This document shows, one piece after another, positions 34,476-44,062 of a DNA stretch of 64,000 nt. Below the pieces are notes generated by a model. It was not told the DNA's origin, made no database searches, and was given only the letters and a program-made list of their open reading frames with translations. This DNA is from Pseudomonadales bacterium (GTDB taxonomy: Bacteria > Pseudomonadota > Gammaproteobacteria > Pseudomonadales > Azotimanducaceae), in assembly GCA_023300545.1 (NCBI GenBank), contig JALZVT010000103.1, positions 1 to 64,000 of the forward strand, in the 5' to 3' direction. The translations under genes were made by a program, and so were the position numbers. Within the stretch, counting starts at the first letter, position 1; every line of letters begins with the position of its first letter.

Positions 34476-36236
34476 ATGCCAACACAATCATCAACACCTG
34501 AGTCAAGTTCAGACCAAGACAAGCTAAGTCCAACCACCGACAGGCCTGTCGGTGATAACGCCGTACTTCGGCACTTTCTGGATCAGGCAAACGCCCTTGC
34601 GCAGCGGGCTTGTAGCAACCTGGGTGGCGATCTCGATAACGAACAACTGCAACTGTTTGATTTGGCGTTCAGCGCGGCAGAACTTGAGGCCTGCGCCGTC
34701 ATTCTGCGCAAACTCGACGAAGAACCTAAGCTAAAAGACAACGTTTCTAGCTCGTTATTGCGCGACGTGGCACGATTTTTTGTAGCGGAAACGCTGCTTA
34801 ATCAGCGCACCCGCATTGCCGCTCGGACAGGCGACTACGGTCTGACTCTGGCCGATCTGAACTTCACCGCAATAACCACGAATGGCGTTGCGTTAACCGT
34901 CGACGACTTCATATCACAGAGTATGGCAAGTTCATCTATGGATGCACTGTGCCAACAGTTCCAGCTCAACGGCGGCGAGCCTGCGGGCGCAGAGCTGCCT
35001 GACGAACAACGCATGATTCGCGATTCCTTCCGGCAGTTTGCGCAACAGCAAGTCGCGCCACTCGCGCAGCGTATACACCGCGAAGACCTCACCATTCCTG
35101 ATGAGCTTATCGACGGGTTGCGCGAGCTCGGGTGTTTTGGACTGTCGGTGCCCGAACGGTTCGGCGGCTTGAATCCGGATGATGGTGACGACAGCCTCGG
35201 CATGGTGATTGTTACAGAGGAACTGTCACGGGGGTCACTGGGTGCGGCTGGTAGCCTGATTACTCGCCCCGAAATACTGGCCCGAGCGCTGCTCGAAGGC
35301 GGTACCCAAGAACAGCAAGCGCAATGGTTGCCCGGCCTTGCCAGTGGCGCCACGCTTTGCGCGATATCAGTCACCGAGCCTGCCGCAGGCTCCGACGTCG
35401 CCAGCGTGCGCCTGCGAGCCCAGCGCAGCGACGGCGGTTGGTTGCTCAACGGCAACAAAACCTGGTGCACCTTTGCCGGCAAGGCGGATGTACTACTGGT
35501 ACTTGCTCGTACAGACACTCAGGTGGTGCCGCCGCACAAAGGGCTGTCATTGTTTCTGGTGGAGAAGCCCAGAACCGACGCTCACAGTTTTGAGCACACC
35601 CAAGACGGCGGCGGCTCAGTTGTGGGTAAGGCGATTCCCACGTTGGGCTACCGCGGTATGCATTCTTACGAAATGTTTTATGACAACTTCTTTGTGCCCG
35701 ACAGCAATTTGATAGGCGGCGACGCAGGACTGGGCAAAGGCTTTTACTACACTATGCGGGGTTTCATGGGCGGTCGATTACAAACCGCAGCCCGCGCCAC
35801 GGGCTTGATGCGGGCAGCCTTCGACGCCTCACTGCGCTATTGCGAAGACCGTGAAGTGTTCGGCAAGGCGCTCGGCGAATATGGCCTATCCCGAGCCAAG
35901 TTGGCGCGCATGGGCGCCTACATCAGTGTCTGTCAGCTGTTCTCGTATAACGTCGCCGGGCAAATGGACAGCGGTGGTGGCGCTACCGAGGCGAGCCTGG
36001 TCAAGTTACTCGCCTGCCGATTGGCAGAGTGGGTCACCAGAGAGGCCTTGCAACTGCATGGTGGCATGGGCTACGCCGAAGAATCTGCAGTGTCACGCTA
36101 CTTTGTTGACGCTCGGGTACTGTCTATTTTTGAAGGTGCGGAAGAGACCTTGGCAATCCGGGTGGTGGGCAAGAGTCTATTGGCGGATGCGCGGCGCGAG
36201 GTTGCTGACGAGCCTGCTCTAAGTGCTGGACGCTAA
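34476..36236 (+). CDS. Acyl-CoA dehydrogenase family protein with N-terminal extension
   Basis: A 586-residue protein. About 190 residues of mostly helical sequence precede a standard acyl-CoA dehydrogenase core with T-E-P-A-A-G-S-D, Q-L-H-G-G-M-G-Y-A-E-E and the catalytic F-E-G-A-E-E-T (Glu near 553). The extended form resembles the (2S)-methylsuccinyl-CoA dehydrogenase type, but that pathway's other genes are not here, so the substrate is open. The ATG at 34476 gives the first normal-looking start. It is 131 bp upstream of another acyl-CoA dehydrogenase gene. Confidence 0.85.
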   Translation: MPTQSSTPESSSDQDKLSPTTDRPVGDNAVLRHFLDQANALAQRACSNLGGDLDNEQLQLFDLAFSAAELEACAVILRKLDEEPKLKDNVSSSLLRDVARFFVAETLLNQRTRIAARTGDYGLTLADLNFTAITTNGVALTVDDFISQSMASSSMDALCQQFQLNGGEPAGAELPDEQRMIRDSFRQFAQQQVAPLAQRIHREDLTIPDELIDGLRELGCFGLSVPERFGGLNPDDGDDSLGMVIVTEELSRGSLGAAGSLITRPEILARALLEGGTQEQQAQWLPGLASGATLCAISVTEPAAGSDVASVRLRAQRSDGGWLLNGNKTWCTFAGKADVLLVLARTDTQVVPPHKGLSLFLVEKPRTDAHSFEHTQDGGGSVVGKAIPTLGYRGMHSYEMFYDNFFVPDSNLIGGDAGLGKGFYYTMRGFMGGRLQTAARATGLMRAAFDASLRYCEDREVFGKALGEYGLSRAKLARMGAYISVCQLFSYNVAGQMDSGGGATEASLVKLLACRLAEWVTREALQLHGGMGYAEESAVSRYFVDARVLSIFEGAEETLAIRVVGKSLLADARREVADEPALSAGR

Positions 36237-36367
36237 GGCGAGTCGCCGCGGAACAGGTTTCACGATTTTTCGACACAATGTAGGTAAACTTGTCGGGTTT
36301 TGAACAGGGGCAACCGTAACTGGGTCCCTAGCAGTTTCGATACGTTATTTTTTAGAGGTCAGATTTC

Positions 36368-37582
36368 ATGGATTTTTCATTTTCCGACGCCGATCGCGAA
36401 TTTCAAAGCGAAGTTCGAACTTGGCTAGACACCGCGTGGCCTGAAGAGATGCGGGAGCGTCAGGGCAAGAGCGCGATGCGTCGGTTGTCAAAGGACGACC
36501 ACGTTAACTGGCAGAAGCGACTGAACGAAAAAGGTTGGGCTGCGACTAACTGGCCTGCCGAGCACGGCGGCGCGAAATTCACGGCAACCCAAAACTACAT
36601 TTTCGATATGGAACTCTCCCGGGTTGGTGCTCCAGGTGTTATTCCATTTGGTATGTCGATGGTTGCCCCGGTAATCATGAAGTTCGGTACTGAAGAGCAA
36701 AAAGCCAAATACCTGCCCGATATTTTGGCTACCAACGTCTGGTGGTGTCAGGGTTACTCCGAGCCAGGCTCTGGTTCTGACCTTGCTGCCTTGAGCACCA
36801 AAGCCGAAGATAAGGGTGATCACTATCTGGTCAATGGTGTTAAAACCTGGAACACCCTCGGGCAGCACGCTGACATGATCTTCTGCCTGGTGCGCACCAG
36901 CAACGAAGATATCCGCCAAAAAGGCATCAGCTTTTTGTTGATGGACATGAAGACGCCGGGTATCAGCGTCAAGTCGATCATTACCCTGGATCAGCCTGCT
37001 GAAGGTCACCAGGAAATCAACATGGTGTACTTCGACAACGTAAAAGTGCCTAAGGAAAATCTGGTAGGCGAAGAAGGCAAAGGTTGGACCTGCGCTAAGT
37101 ACCTGTTGGAATTTGAGCGCGGCAACGCCTACTCACCACGCCTCAAAGCTGGCATGACGCATATTGGCGATATCGCTCAAACAGAAAACACGAGTACCGG
37201 CACTAAGCTGTCTACAGACCCTGACTTCATGCGTCGTTACAACGACGTCGAAGTGCAGATTCTGGCGATGGAGTTTACCGAGTTACGTATTCTGAGCTCG
37301 TTGGCTGCTGGCCAGAACGTGGGCCCTGAGTCGTCGATGTTGAAAACACGCGGATCTGAACTGCAGCAATCGCTAACAGAACTAGCTGTTGAGGCGATTG
37401 GCTATTACTCCGCGCCGTTGGATCAGTCAGTTCCGGTTGAGGGTGATAACTTTCAGGCTGCCGGTCCGGATTACGCCAATGGTGTGACGCAGGATTACTT
37501 CAACACCCGGAAGGTAAGTATCTACGCGGGCTCGAATGAGATTCAACGCAACATCATGGCAAAGCTGGTTCTAGGTCTCTAA
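36368..37582 (+). CDS. Acyl-CoA dehydrogenase lacking the usual catalytic Glu
   Basis: A 404-residue acyl-CoA dehydrogenase of the FadE/PimC-like kind (S-E-P-G-S-G-S-D flavin loop; R-K-V-S-I-Y-A-G-S-N-E-I-Q-R-N-I end). The Glu that follows I-Y in the E-G-T-N motif of standard enzymes is Ala here (near 387), a feature of some subfamilies where the base lies elsewhere or in a partner subunit. ATG at 36368 has AGAGG about 10 nt upstream. Its upstream neighbour could be a functional partner; this is inference. Confidence 0.87.
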   Translation: MDFSFSDADREFQSEVRTWLDTAWPEEMRERQGKSAMRRLSKDDHVNWQKRLNEKGWAATNWPAEHGGAKFTATQNYIFDMELSRVGAPGVIPFGMSMVAPVIMKFGTEEQKAKYLPDILATNVWWCQGYSEPGSGSDLAALSTKAEDKGDHYLVNGVKTWNTLGQHADMIFCLVRTSNEDIRQKGISFLLMDMKTPGISVKSIITLDQPAEGHQEINMVYFDNVKVPKENLVGEEGKGWTCAKYLLEFERGNAYSPRLKAGMTHIGDIAQTENTSTGTKLSTDPDFMRRYNDVEVQILAMEFTELRILSSLAAGQNVGPESSMLKTRGSELQQSLTELAVEAIGYYSAPLDQSVPVEGDNFQAAGPDYANGVTQDYFNTRKVSIYAGSNEIQRNIMAKLVLGL

Positions 37583-37601
37583 ATCTGGGGCTAGATAGCG
37601 T

Positions 37602-37622
37602 GGGCCGAGTGACTCTCGGCCC
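37602..37622. terminator. Bidirectional hairpin between acyl-CoA dehydrogenase and exosortase
   Basis: GGGCCGAG and CTCGGCCC form an 8-bp stem with a 5-base loop. It lies at the end of the acyl-CoA dehydrogenase gene and touches the first base of the exosortase stop on the other strand. No T run follows. Confidence 0.5.
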
Positions 37623-39139
37623 TACTGCGCTCGCTGAAGGGCGCTTGCTAGCAGATTAAACTCTTCAGCAAGTCGCTTAGGGGATCGCTGGTCGGTCTGA
37701 CCGGGCTTCTGTACAAGCACTAACGCATACACCGGGCCAGGCACAAACGGTCGTAACAGCGACCTTAGCTTGAAGTCTTGAGCGTTCGAGCTCCAGCCAC
37801 CACTGGCATAGAAACCATAGGCAATCGATAACCCCTGCTCGGTTGAGAACAGCGCGGGTTCTGCTGTGGAATTTGTCGTGGCAGAGTCGGCCTGTCGCGA
37901 TTGCGACGTCACTCTGTATTCGAGTAACCCCAACCCTGGTACTAATTGATTGACGGGATTAATGACCTCCAGTTCTTGCAGTTCACGCACATAACCCCGC
38001 AACGACAGTTGGTAGCCGCCTGAGGTCACACAGTTTATTGTCAGTTGGGCGCCGAAAAAGTTTGCAGCAGTTGCAGCCAGAGACGTTGGTTCAATATCTT
38101 GTCCCTCTTTTCCATCTCGGCAATATTGCCGCACGGCAGCGACCTGTGCCTCACCAATGCGTTCGCTCAATTCTCCTTCCGCAGAGCTCGCGAGCGCGTA
38201 TGCGCTGCCAAACGCGATGCCGAGTGCAGCAAGCGCGCGGCCTCCGGTGGTGGTGAGTCCCCACGGTTTTGCCGTTTCAGTAAAAGCGCGACGTGGGAAT
38301 AGCTCAACACCACCCAGCCAATAAAAAAGCGGGCCAAATATAACGCCAAACAGCAACCAGCCGACCCAGTTGTGATCGGCAACCCAGGGGTGTGCGGGGT
38401 CGAACCCCAATGCAAGCAGGGTGATTATGGAGACCCGCAGCCAGTTTGAGACAATGGCCAGAACCACGCTAGCGGCACCGATAACAGCCATTGCACGCCA
38501 AGTTCGGCGCGCCACAAAACCCTCGATTAACGTAAGCGCCAAAGCCGTTTGCAGAAACTTTAAGCCGGCACAACCTGCCGCGATTTCGAGCATGCCCTGA
38601 GGCAACGCGATCAGATTCCCTTCAATGTAAATTGGCCAGCTGCCGCGAGACAACAGCCAGTTAACCGCGGCACTGGTCAGCGTTTGCAGCTGTGGCACCA
38701 GGACAAACCAAATAGGTGTCGCCATGAGCAAAATAGCACTCGCGTGCACAGCCGTTGATAGCATCCGGGCACCAAACACCCAGACGCACAGAGGCGCGAA
38801 GCCAACAACAAGCAAGGCCAGCGTCACAGATTTATTCGCCGTAATTGCGGCAACGCCGGCAGCGGCAATGCACAGCACAAAACCGATAAACGCACTCCAT
38901 CGCAGCACAACGTCTTTGTTGCGCGACCAGGCCGCCATGGGTTCTACCGCTAGCTGCCAAAGTACAAACCCAACGACCGCAAGCAGCAGATACCCGGCAT
39001 CAAGGTCGTTCGCTGTTGTCCAGTGGTTGTGCAGCGCGTGCATCATTGGCGTGAAGGCCCACCAACACAACCCAGCGTAGCCGGCGAACAGCCCCAACAC
39101 GACGCCGCTTCTCTGCAAGCGCTGCGAATGCCCTGTCAT
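37622..39139 (-). CDS. xrtA: Exosortase (XrtA/EpsH-type) with EpsI-like C-terminal part
   Basis: A 505-residue protein. About eight membrane helices come first; the three residues that define exosortases are seen: Cys near 190 in A-A-G-C-A-G-L, Arg near 235 in N-W-L-R-V, and His near 256 in A-D-H-N-W-V-G-W. The last 190 residues are an EpsI-like exported domain. Exosortases cut C-terminal PEP-CTERM-type tags and link such proteins to exopolysaccharide production. The start overlaps the upstream hydrolase gene's end by one base. No tagged target was seen in the window. Confidence 0.88.
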   Translation of the reverse strand: MTGHSQRLQRSGVVLGLFAGYAGLCWWAFTPMMHALHNHWTTANDLDAGYLLLAVVGFVLWQLAVEPMAAWSRNKDVVLRWSAFIGFVLCIAAAGVAAITANKSVTLALLVVGFAPLCVWVFGARMLSTAVHASAILLMATPIWFVLVPQLQTLTSAAVNWLLSRGSWPIYIEGNLIALPQGMLEIAAGCAGLKFLQTALALTLIEGFVARRTWRAMAVIGAASVVLAIVSNWLRVSIITLLALGFDPAHPWVADHNWVGWLLFGVIFGPLFYWLGGVELFPRRAFTETAKPWGLTTTGGRALAALGIAFGSAYALASSAEGELSERIGEAQVAAVRQYCRDGKEGQDIEPTSLAATAANFFGAQLTINCVTSGGYQLSLRGYVRELQELEVINPVNQLVPGLGLLEYRVTSQSRQADSATTNSTAEPALFSTEQGLSIAYGFYASGGWSSNAQDFKLRSLLRPFVPGPVYALVLVQKPGQTDQRSPKRLAEEFNLLASALQRAQ

Positions 39140-40935
39140 TAAGTGCTGACCCCGTCTGAGACTGAGACTGAGACTGAGACTGAGACGTTGCCCAGAAACT
39201 CAGAGCTTACCCAGCCAGCGATCAACTGAGTCAACTCCCTGCGTTGCGACGTAGCCGGGTACAGATGATCAAGGTGAGGAAGATAGTGTTCACTTAGCCC
39301 GGTGGGATTACCAAAGGCATGCGCTAATTGCCCCTGGTGGTTGTAATAGTCGTCCTGCACCCCGCCGGTGAATACTGCGAGTGTGCTGCACTGCCGGTCG
39401 AGTGCGCTGAGATAGCGAGCCCGCATGGTGGCGGCCGACGCCCAGTTGCGCAGTTCAAGTGGTGCCGCTTCCGCAGGCTGTACCGCTACAGGGGACGGCG
39501 CAGACAGCGTGAGAAGACTGCGCAGAGCGGCACTCTTGCGTTTAACCCAATGTCGAATGCGCGCAGGGCTCGTTAAGCGTTGTTGCAAGAAATGTCGCGT
39601 ATAGCTGGCGGTTTTGGGGGCATACCCATCAAGCAACACCAGCCCGGCGACATTGTCAGTGGCTGCAGCAAGGGTCAGTGCGTCATCAGCGCCAGAACAG
39701 ATGCCTAGTAAAATGGTTTCCTGATGTCCACTGGCGCGTAAAAAGTCTGTTATCTGGGCGTAATCATCCCGTAGTGCTTGGTCACCAGAGACAGACTTGC
39801 GAGGACTCTCGCCCTTGCCAGAACAGTCAAACCGAACGCTGGCTACGCCCTGTTGTGCTAACCCACAAGCGATCTCTGCGTAGACACCGTACGGACCGCT
39901 GCAGCCAATTAGCCCGCTGTTGAGCATCACCACCGCAGGACAACCGGCCGGGCCGGGACGATAGATGCCGAACAATCCGCTATCGAGCCGACTGGTTTTA
40001 GACGCGTCAGCCAGTGGTAGCGCATCCAAGCAGAAAGGCTGTTCATGGGCAGTGGTGGGAGTGTGGGGGGGAGTTTGGGGGGGAGTGTGAGTAGTCGACT
40101 TATGGGTAGTCGGCGGCCAGCGGCGATCGCCCTGTAGCGCGAGTTCTAGCGCGGTGGAGGTTTCCCCGGAAACCAGCATGGGCAGACTATCGGATACCCA
40201 GTCTTTCAAGCTAAGGTCTGTAACTAATTGAATATCAACATTATTTATATCTATATTAGAATCCACTTCAAGCACTAAAGTGGACTCGAAAGACGGCGTG
40301 CTAAGGTCGGGCAGACTGTGTTGTGACTTCAACTCATTGAGCAGGTCTGTGCTCCAGGGTTCGCCCGCCAGATCGTTGTCATCTAGCTCCCAGCCGGCCG
40401 ACACCATATCGGCCTGAACGCGCTGCAAGTGTTCAACCCAGTCACTACCCCGTAATAACGGCGACCAGCACACTAGACCGGCCAGTTCGCCTGAACGGCT
40501 GCTACCTGGAGAAAGGCCAGCAGAAGGGGCAAAGACATCCAACAGCAAGCGCACTGAGTAGCGCGCACCAACCCCCAGCACCTTTGCATTTGGCCAGCGC
40601 GTCCGTAGCAACTCGGCAGAGTCAACAATGTCTTCGTGCCAATTTGAAATGCGGGTAATCGCTGCGTTTTGGGTTGAATGGCCAGTCCCTGAAAGCTCCA
40701 GGCGCAGCGTTGGAATGCCGGCACGTGCAAGGGAGGCTGCTAGCTCCCGCAGCAGCCGGTAACTGCGAGATTGCTCTGGCCCCGGGGGCAGCACGATCAA
40801 CACCACACGCTCAACCGGCGCCACTGCGGCACCAGTGATGGCGCTGGATGCAAGCGGAACACTCAGAAGGGTGAAACTCCGGCCTTGACGGAGAAACCGA
40901 CTTTCGGTGCTAATGGCGTAACTGGGGTCGGACAT
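39139..40935 (-). CDS. Fused double alpha/beta-hydrolase, exosortase-associated
   Basis: A 598-residue protein with two alpha/beta-hydrolase-like halves: about 1-270, with L-E-L-S-G-T-G-H-S, and about 305-580, with F-D-C-S-G-K-G-E-S and a nucleophile elbow G-I-C-S-G. A Thr/Pro linker (about 283-304) joins them. In exosortase loci hydrolases 1 and 2 are usually separate genes; here they appear fused. The C-terminus ends in a Val-Ser repeat. Divergent from the adenylation gene. Confidence 0.78.
   Translation of the reverse strand: MSDPSYAISTESRFLRQGRSFTLLSVPLASSAITGAAVAPVERVVLIVLPPGPEQSRSYRLLRELAASLARAGIPTLRLELSGTGHSTQNAAITRISNWHEDIVDSAELLRTRWPNAKVLGVGARYSVRLLLDVFAPSAGLSPGSSRSGELAGLVCWSPLLRGSDWVEHLQRVQADMVSAGWELDDNDLAGEPWSTDLLNELKSQHSLPDLSTPSFESTLVLEVDSNIDINNVDIQLVTDLSLKDWVSDSLPMLVSGETSTALELALQGDRRWPPTTHKSTTHTPPQTPPHTPTTAHEQPFCLDALPLADASKTSRLDSGLFGIYRPGPAGCPAVVMLNSGLIGCSGPYGVYAEIACGLAQQGVASVRFDCSGKGESPRKSVSGDQALRDDYAQITDFLRASGHQETILLGICSGADDALTLAAATDNVAGLVLLDGYAPKTASYTRHFLQQRLTSPARIRHWVKRKSAALRSLLTLSAPSPVAVQPAEAAPLELRNWASAATMRARYLSALDRQCSTLAVFTGGVQDDYYNHQGQLAHAFGNPTGLSEHYLPHLDHLYPATSQRRELTQLIAGWVSSEFLGNVSVSVSVSVSDGVST
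39157..39186 (-). repeat. Coding hexanucleotide repeat (5 copies)
   Basis: Five perfect TGAGAC units (GTCTCA on the coding strand) encode five Val-Ser pairs just before the stop of the hydrolase gene. Copy changes would stay in frame. Confidence 0.9.
40056..40091 (-). repeat. G-rich imperfect 12-bp repeats
   Basis: Three 12-base units (GGAGTGTGGGGG-like) encode the Thr/Pro linker between the two hydrolase halves. On the forward strand the segment is a long G-rich run. Confidence 0.7.
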
Positions 40936-41076
40936 TGTAAAAGTGTAACGCTGGAGCCCCCTGAATATCTCACGAATAGCCCAGTAAATTGGTTGCGCTG
41001 GGTTATTTGATCCACCGTCAAAAATTTTGCCTAATGCGTCGCGCTTGCAGCGGTTGTCATAGGATACAAGGTAGTC

Positions 41077-42939
41077 ATGAATATCCCGCCAGTTCCCAAT
41101 CAGTCAGCGTCTCTCAGCGGCCCTGTGGTATCGCTGCAAACCTTAGATGCCCTGTTGCACATTGGCGTTCAGGCGCGCTCGAATAAGGCGGCAGTGATAC
41201 ACGCGACAGGGGAGCTTAGCTTCCTGCAGTTGCATGCTCAGGCTGACGCCATTGCCTGCAGTTTGCAGCAGAATGGCGTCAGCTCAGGCGACCGGGTGGG
41301 TGTGCTGTTACGACGAGATAAATGGTTGGTGCCCAGCCTGCTCGCCATCCTTAAAATGGGTGCATCTTATGTCCCGCTGGACGCCAGCTATCCTGCGGAA
41401 CGATTGCGCAACACGCTGAATCACGCCAACGTTGCGTGTCTACTGGCTACCCCGGAGCTGGCGTTGAATCTGGCAGAGATCCAACCGCAACTGGATCCCG
41501 CCGTGGCTGTCACGGCACAGGTTAGCGGTGACCTTAGAGCAGCGGTAACGGATGAGCTGCCGGCAAACCTCATTTACACCTCAGGAACCACCGGACAGCC
41601 GAAGGGAGTTAGTGTGTCGCGCGCGGCTATCGCCAATCTGTTGGTTGCCGTGCAGGATGTTCCAGCGCTAGTAAGTGACGATCGCGTGCTCGGCCTGTCA
41701 ACAATCGCGTTTGATATTCATGTTTTGGAGCTGTTAGCGCCATTGTCAGTGGGGGCGACTATTGTGCTGGCTGACGACTCGCAGATCACTCAACCCGCGC
41801 AGTTACTGGAACTCATTGAAACCAACAAGGTAACGCTCATACAGGCCACACCATCGCTGTGGGGCGTATTGCTGCGGGCAGGATTGCCAAATCTGCCTAA
41901 CACCCGTGGCGTTGCGGGTGGTGAGCGGCTTGCGCCAGCAACGGCCATCGAGCTCGAGCGACGATTGCAGCGTTGCTGGAATATGTACGGCCCTACCGAG
42001 GCCACCGTCTACACCACAGCAAAACGGCTTGAGGCCGGCTCAAAAGTGTCTATTGGCACTCCGCTGGCGAATATTTCCGTGGCCATTGTGCAGCAGCAAA
42101 GCCGACCAATCACCTTGGCCGCCATTGGCGAAGTGGGCGAGCTGGCCATTATGGGGGCAGGCCTTGCAACCGGTTATTGGCAGAACCCCGTCGCAACAGC
42201 GCAGCACTTTATCGATCTATCCATGAACAACCTACCGGTTCGCACTTACCTCACCGGTGACCTTGGTTTTATCGATCGCGACGGCAATGTGCACTGCCAA
42301 GGGCGAGTTGATCAACAGATAAAGCTGCGCGGCCATCGCCTAGAACTCAGTGAAATTGAACATGCTCTGATGGCTCACCCCCAACTCGTTGAGGCTGCCT
42401 GCAGTGTTCACAGTTACGCGCAAGACGATGACCGGCTAGTCGCGTACCACACCAATAATTCCCTGCCCGAAAGCGAGCTGCGCGAATTTGTGGCGCAGAC
42501 ACTGCCGCAGTACATGGTGCCGCAGCATTTTCTATGTGTCCCCCAGCTACCGCGATTGGCCAGCGGCAAGCTTGATCGTTCAAGTTTGCCGCGCCCGCAG
42601 TGGCCTAGTAGCGAGTCAGTAAGGGACAATAATCCCTCTGCGGGCAGCACAGATCGGCGGTTGCTCGAGGCCAGTTGGCGTTCATTGCTGGGTGGAGCAC
42701 CCCCTGAAAATGACCACAACTTTATGGATCAGGGCGGGCACTCTTTACTCGCTCTGCGGTTGGTGCAGACGGTCTCCGAGCGAACGGGTAAAGCGTTGCC
42801 AGTGCGGCTTGTTGTGCTCGAGGATTTTGCGGCACTCGTCGCGCACCTTGAAAGCCAGAAGGCCACCAGATTGGCTCATAAAGGCGGTATCCTTAGCGCA
42901 TTGAAAAAACGCTTCAGCCGCAATAGCGCGCGCACCTAG
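41077..42939 (+). CDS. Adenylation-carrier (A-PCP) didomain protein
   Basis: A 620-residue protein. The N-terminal 510 residues form an adenylation domain: L-I-Y-T-S-G-T-T-G-Q-P-K-G (A3), A-F-D-I-H-V-L-E (A4), N-M-Y-G-P-T-E-A (A5), Y-L-T-G-D-L (A7) and a Lys in the last motif. The C-terminal 90 residues are a carrier domain with the phosphopantetheine Ser in D-Q-G-G-H-S-L. The Asp after Phe in A4 favours an amino-acid substrate. It is divergent from the exosortase operon and followed by a GT4 gene. Confidence 0.87.
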   Translation: MNIPPVPNQSASLSGPVVSLQTLDALLHIGVQARSNKAAVIHATGELSFLQLHAQADAIACSLQQNGVSSGDRVGVLLRRDKWLVPSLLAILKMGASYVPLDASYPAERLRNTLNHANVACLLATPELALNLAEIQPQLDPAVAVTAQVSGDLRAAVTDELPANLIYTSGTTGQPKGVSVSRAAIANLLVAVQDVPALVSDDRVLGLSTIAFDIHVLELLAPLSVGATIVLADDSQITQPAQLLELIETNKVTLIQATPSLWGVLLRAGLPNLPNTRGVAGGERLAPATAIELERRLQRCWNMYGPTEATVYTTAKRLEAGSKVSIGTPLANISVAIVQQQSRPITLAAIGEVGELAIMGAGLATGYWQNPVATAQHFIDLSMNNLPVRTYLTGDLGFIDRDGNVHCQGRVDQQIKLRGHRLELSEIEHALMAHPQLVEAACSVHSYAQDDDRLVAYHTNNSLPESELREFVAQTLPQYMVPQHFLCVPQLPRLASGKLDRSSLPRPQWPSSESVRDNNPSAGSTDRRLLEASWRSLLGGAPPENDHNFMDQGGHSLLALRLVQTVSERTGKALPVRLVVLEDFAALVAHLESQKATRLAHKGGILSALKKRFSRNSART

Positions 42940-42954
42940 CCAAGAAGAATCCTC

Positions 42955-44058
42955 ATGCTCAACTCGAACACCACCCCAAGGCCACTGAGCCTAATCGACA
43001 CTGGACTGATTGCCGGGGCCGGCAAGGCCATCATGCAGCTGTATGGCCATCCGCGATTGAGTGCACTCGACTACCTCATTGGCAACTTTGACTATGGCGG
43101 GCGCATCAGTACTGAGTTTAACGACACGGCGGCCGAGCAGGGGTACAACCTGAAGCTGTTTACACAGCGTTTTGGGCTCGATCCTGCACCGATTCGTCAG
43201 GTTATGGCGACAATGCGGGATGGCGGCTACAACGTCATAGAGAGCCACGGCTACAAGGGCCATATCATTGGCTTTTGCTGCTCGAGATTCGCCGGCATTC
43301 CCTGGCTGGCTGTGGCGCACGGCTGGACCGCCGAGAATTGGAAAATAGAGGTCTACAACGCGCTCGAACGCTTTTTGTTGAAGCGAGCGGACGTCGCGGT
43401 TGCGGTGTCACCGCCCTTATACGACACACTGCATGCGCTGCGTGGCGCAAAGCCGACACACCTGGTGTTCAATGCCATTGACCTGCAAACACCCGTTGCA
43501 AATCCCGCCTCACCAGAGCGCCTCACCCTTGGCGTCATCGGTCGGTTTAGCCCTGAAAAAGGTCAGGATGTCATGCTTGATGCGTTGCCCGCGGTCCTTG
43601 CTGCCAACCCCCAGGTGCATTTGCGCATTATTGGCGACGGTCAGGAACGAGCCGCACTTGAGGCTCAGGCTCAAAGCCTTGGTATTGCTGATGCGGTCAC
43701 CTTCACCGGCTGGCGTAGTGACATGCCCGAGCAGTACGCGCAACTCGACGCGCTAGTGCTGTCGTCACGTAGTGAGGGGCTGCCATTTGCGGTACTCGAA
43801 GCCATGTCTTACGGGTTACCCGTGATCGCAACACGGGTTGGCGCTATCGATCATGTGATAACAGATAAAGACACGGGCTGGATTGTGCCCGCAAATGATG
43901 TTGCTGGTTTGACCGAAGGGATAAATCTCGCCCTTACCGATCTTAACGAGTTGCGTAGGGTAGGGGCTGCCGGTCGCGCCTCACTGCACCCGAAGTTCTC
44001 TCCGGATGCACGTGCAGACGCGATGTATGGGCTCTACGAGGGACTGGCTAACCGGTGA
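42955..44058 (+). CDS. Glycosyltransferase, GT4 type
   Basis: A 367-residue GT-B-fold transferase: S-P-E-K-G-Q-D near residue 195 and S-E-G-L-P-F-A-V-L-E-A near 270 with the usual E-x7-E pattern for binding a nucleotide sugar. ATG start 15 bp after the adenylation gene, so probably in the same operon. Convergent with the wzz gene. Confidence 0.88.
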   Translation: MLNSNTTPRPLSLIDTGLIAGAGKAIMQLYGHPRLSALDYLIGNFDYGGRISTEFNDTAAEQGYNLKLFTQRFGLDPAPIRQVMATMRDGGYNVIESHGYKGHIIGFCCSRFAGIPWLAVAHGWTAENWKIEVYNALERFLLKRADVAVAVSPPLYDTLHALRGAKPTHLVFNAIDLQTPVANPASPERLTLGVIGRFSPEKGQDVMLDALPAVLAANPQVHLRIIGDGQERAALEAQAQSLGIADAVTFTGWRSDMPEQYAQLDALVLSSRSEGLPFAVLEAMSYGLPVIATRVGAIDHVITDKDTGWIVPANDVAGLTEGINLALTDLNELRRVGAAGRASLHPKFSPDARADAMYGLYEGLANR

Positions 44059-44062
44059 CGAA

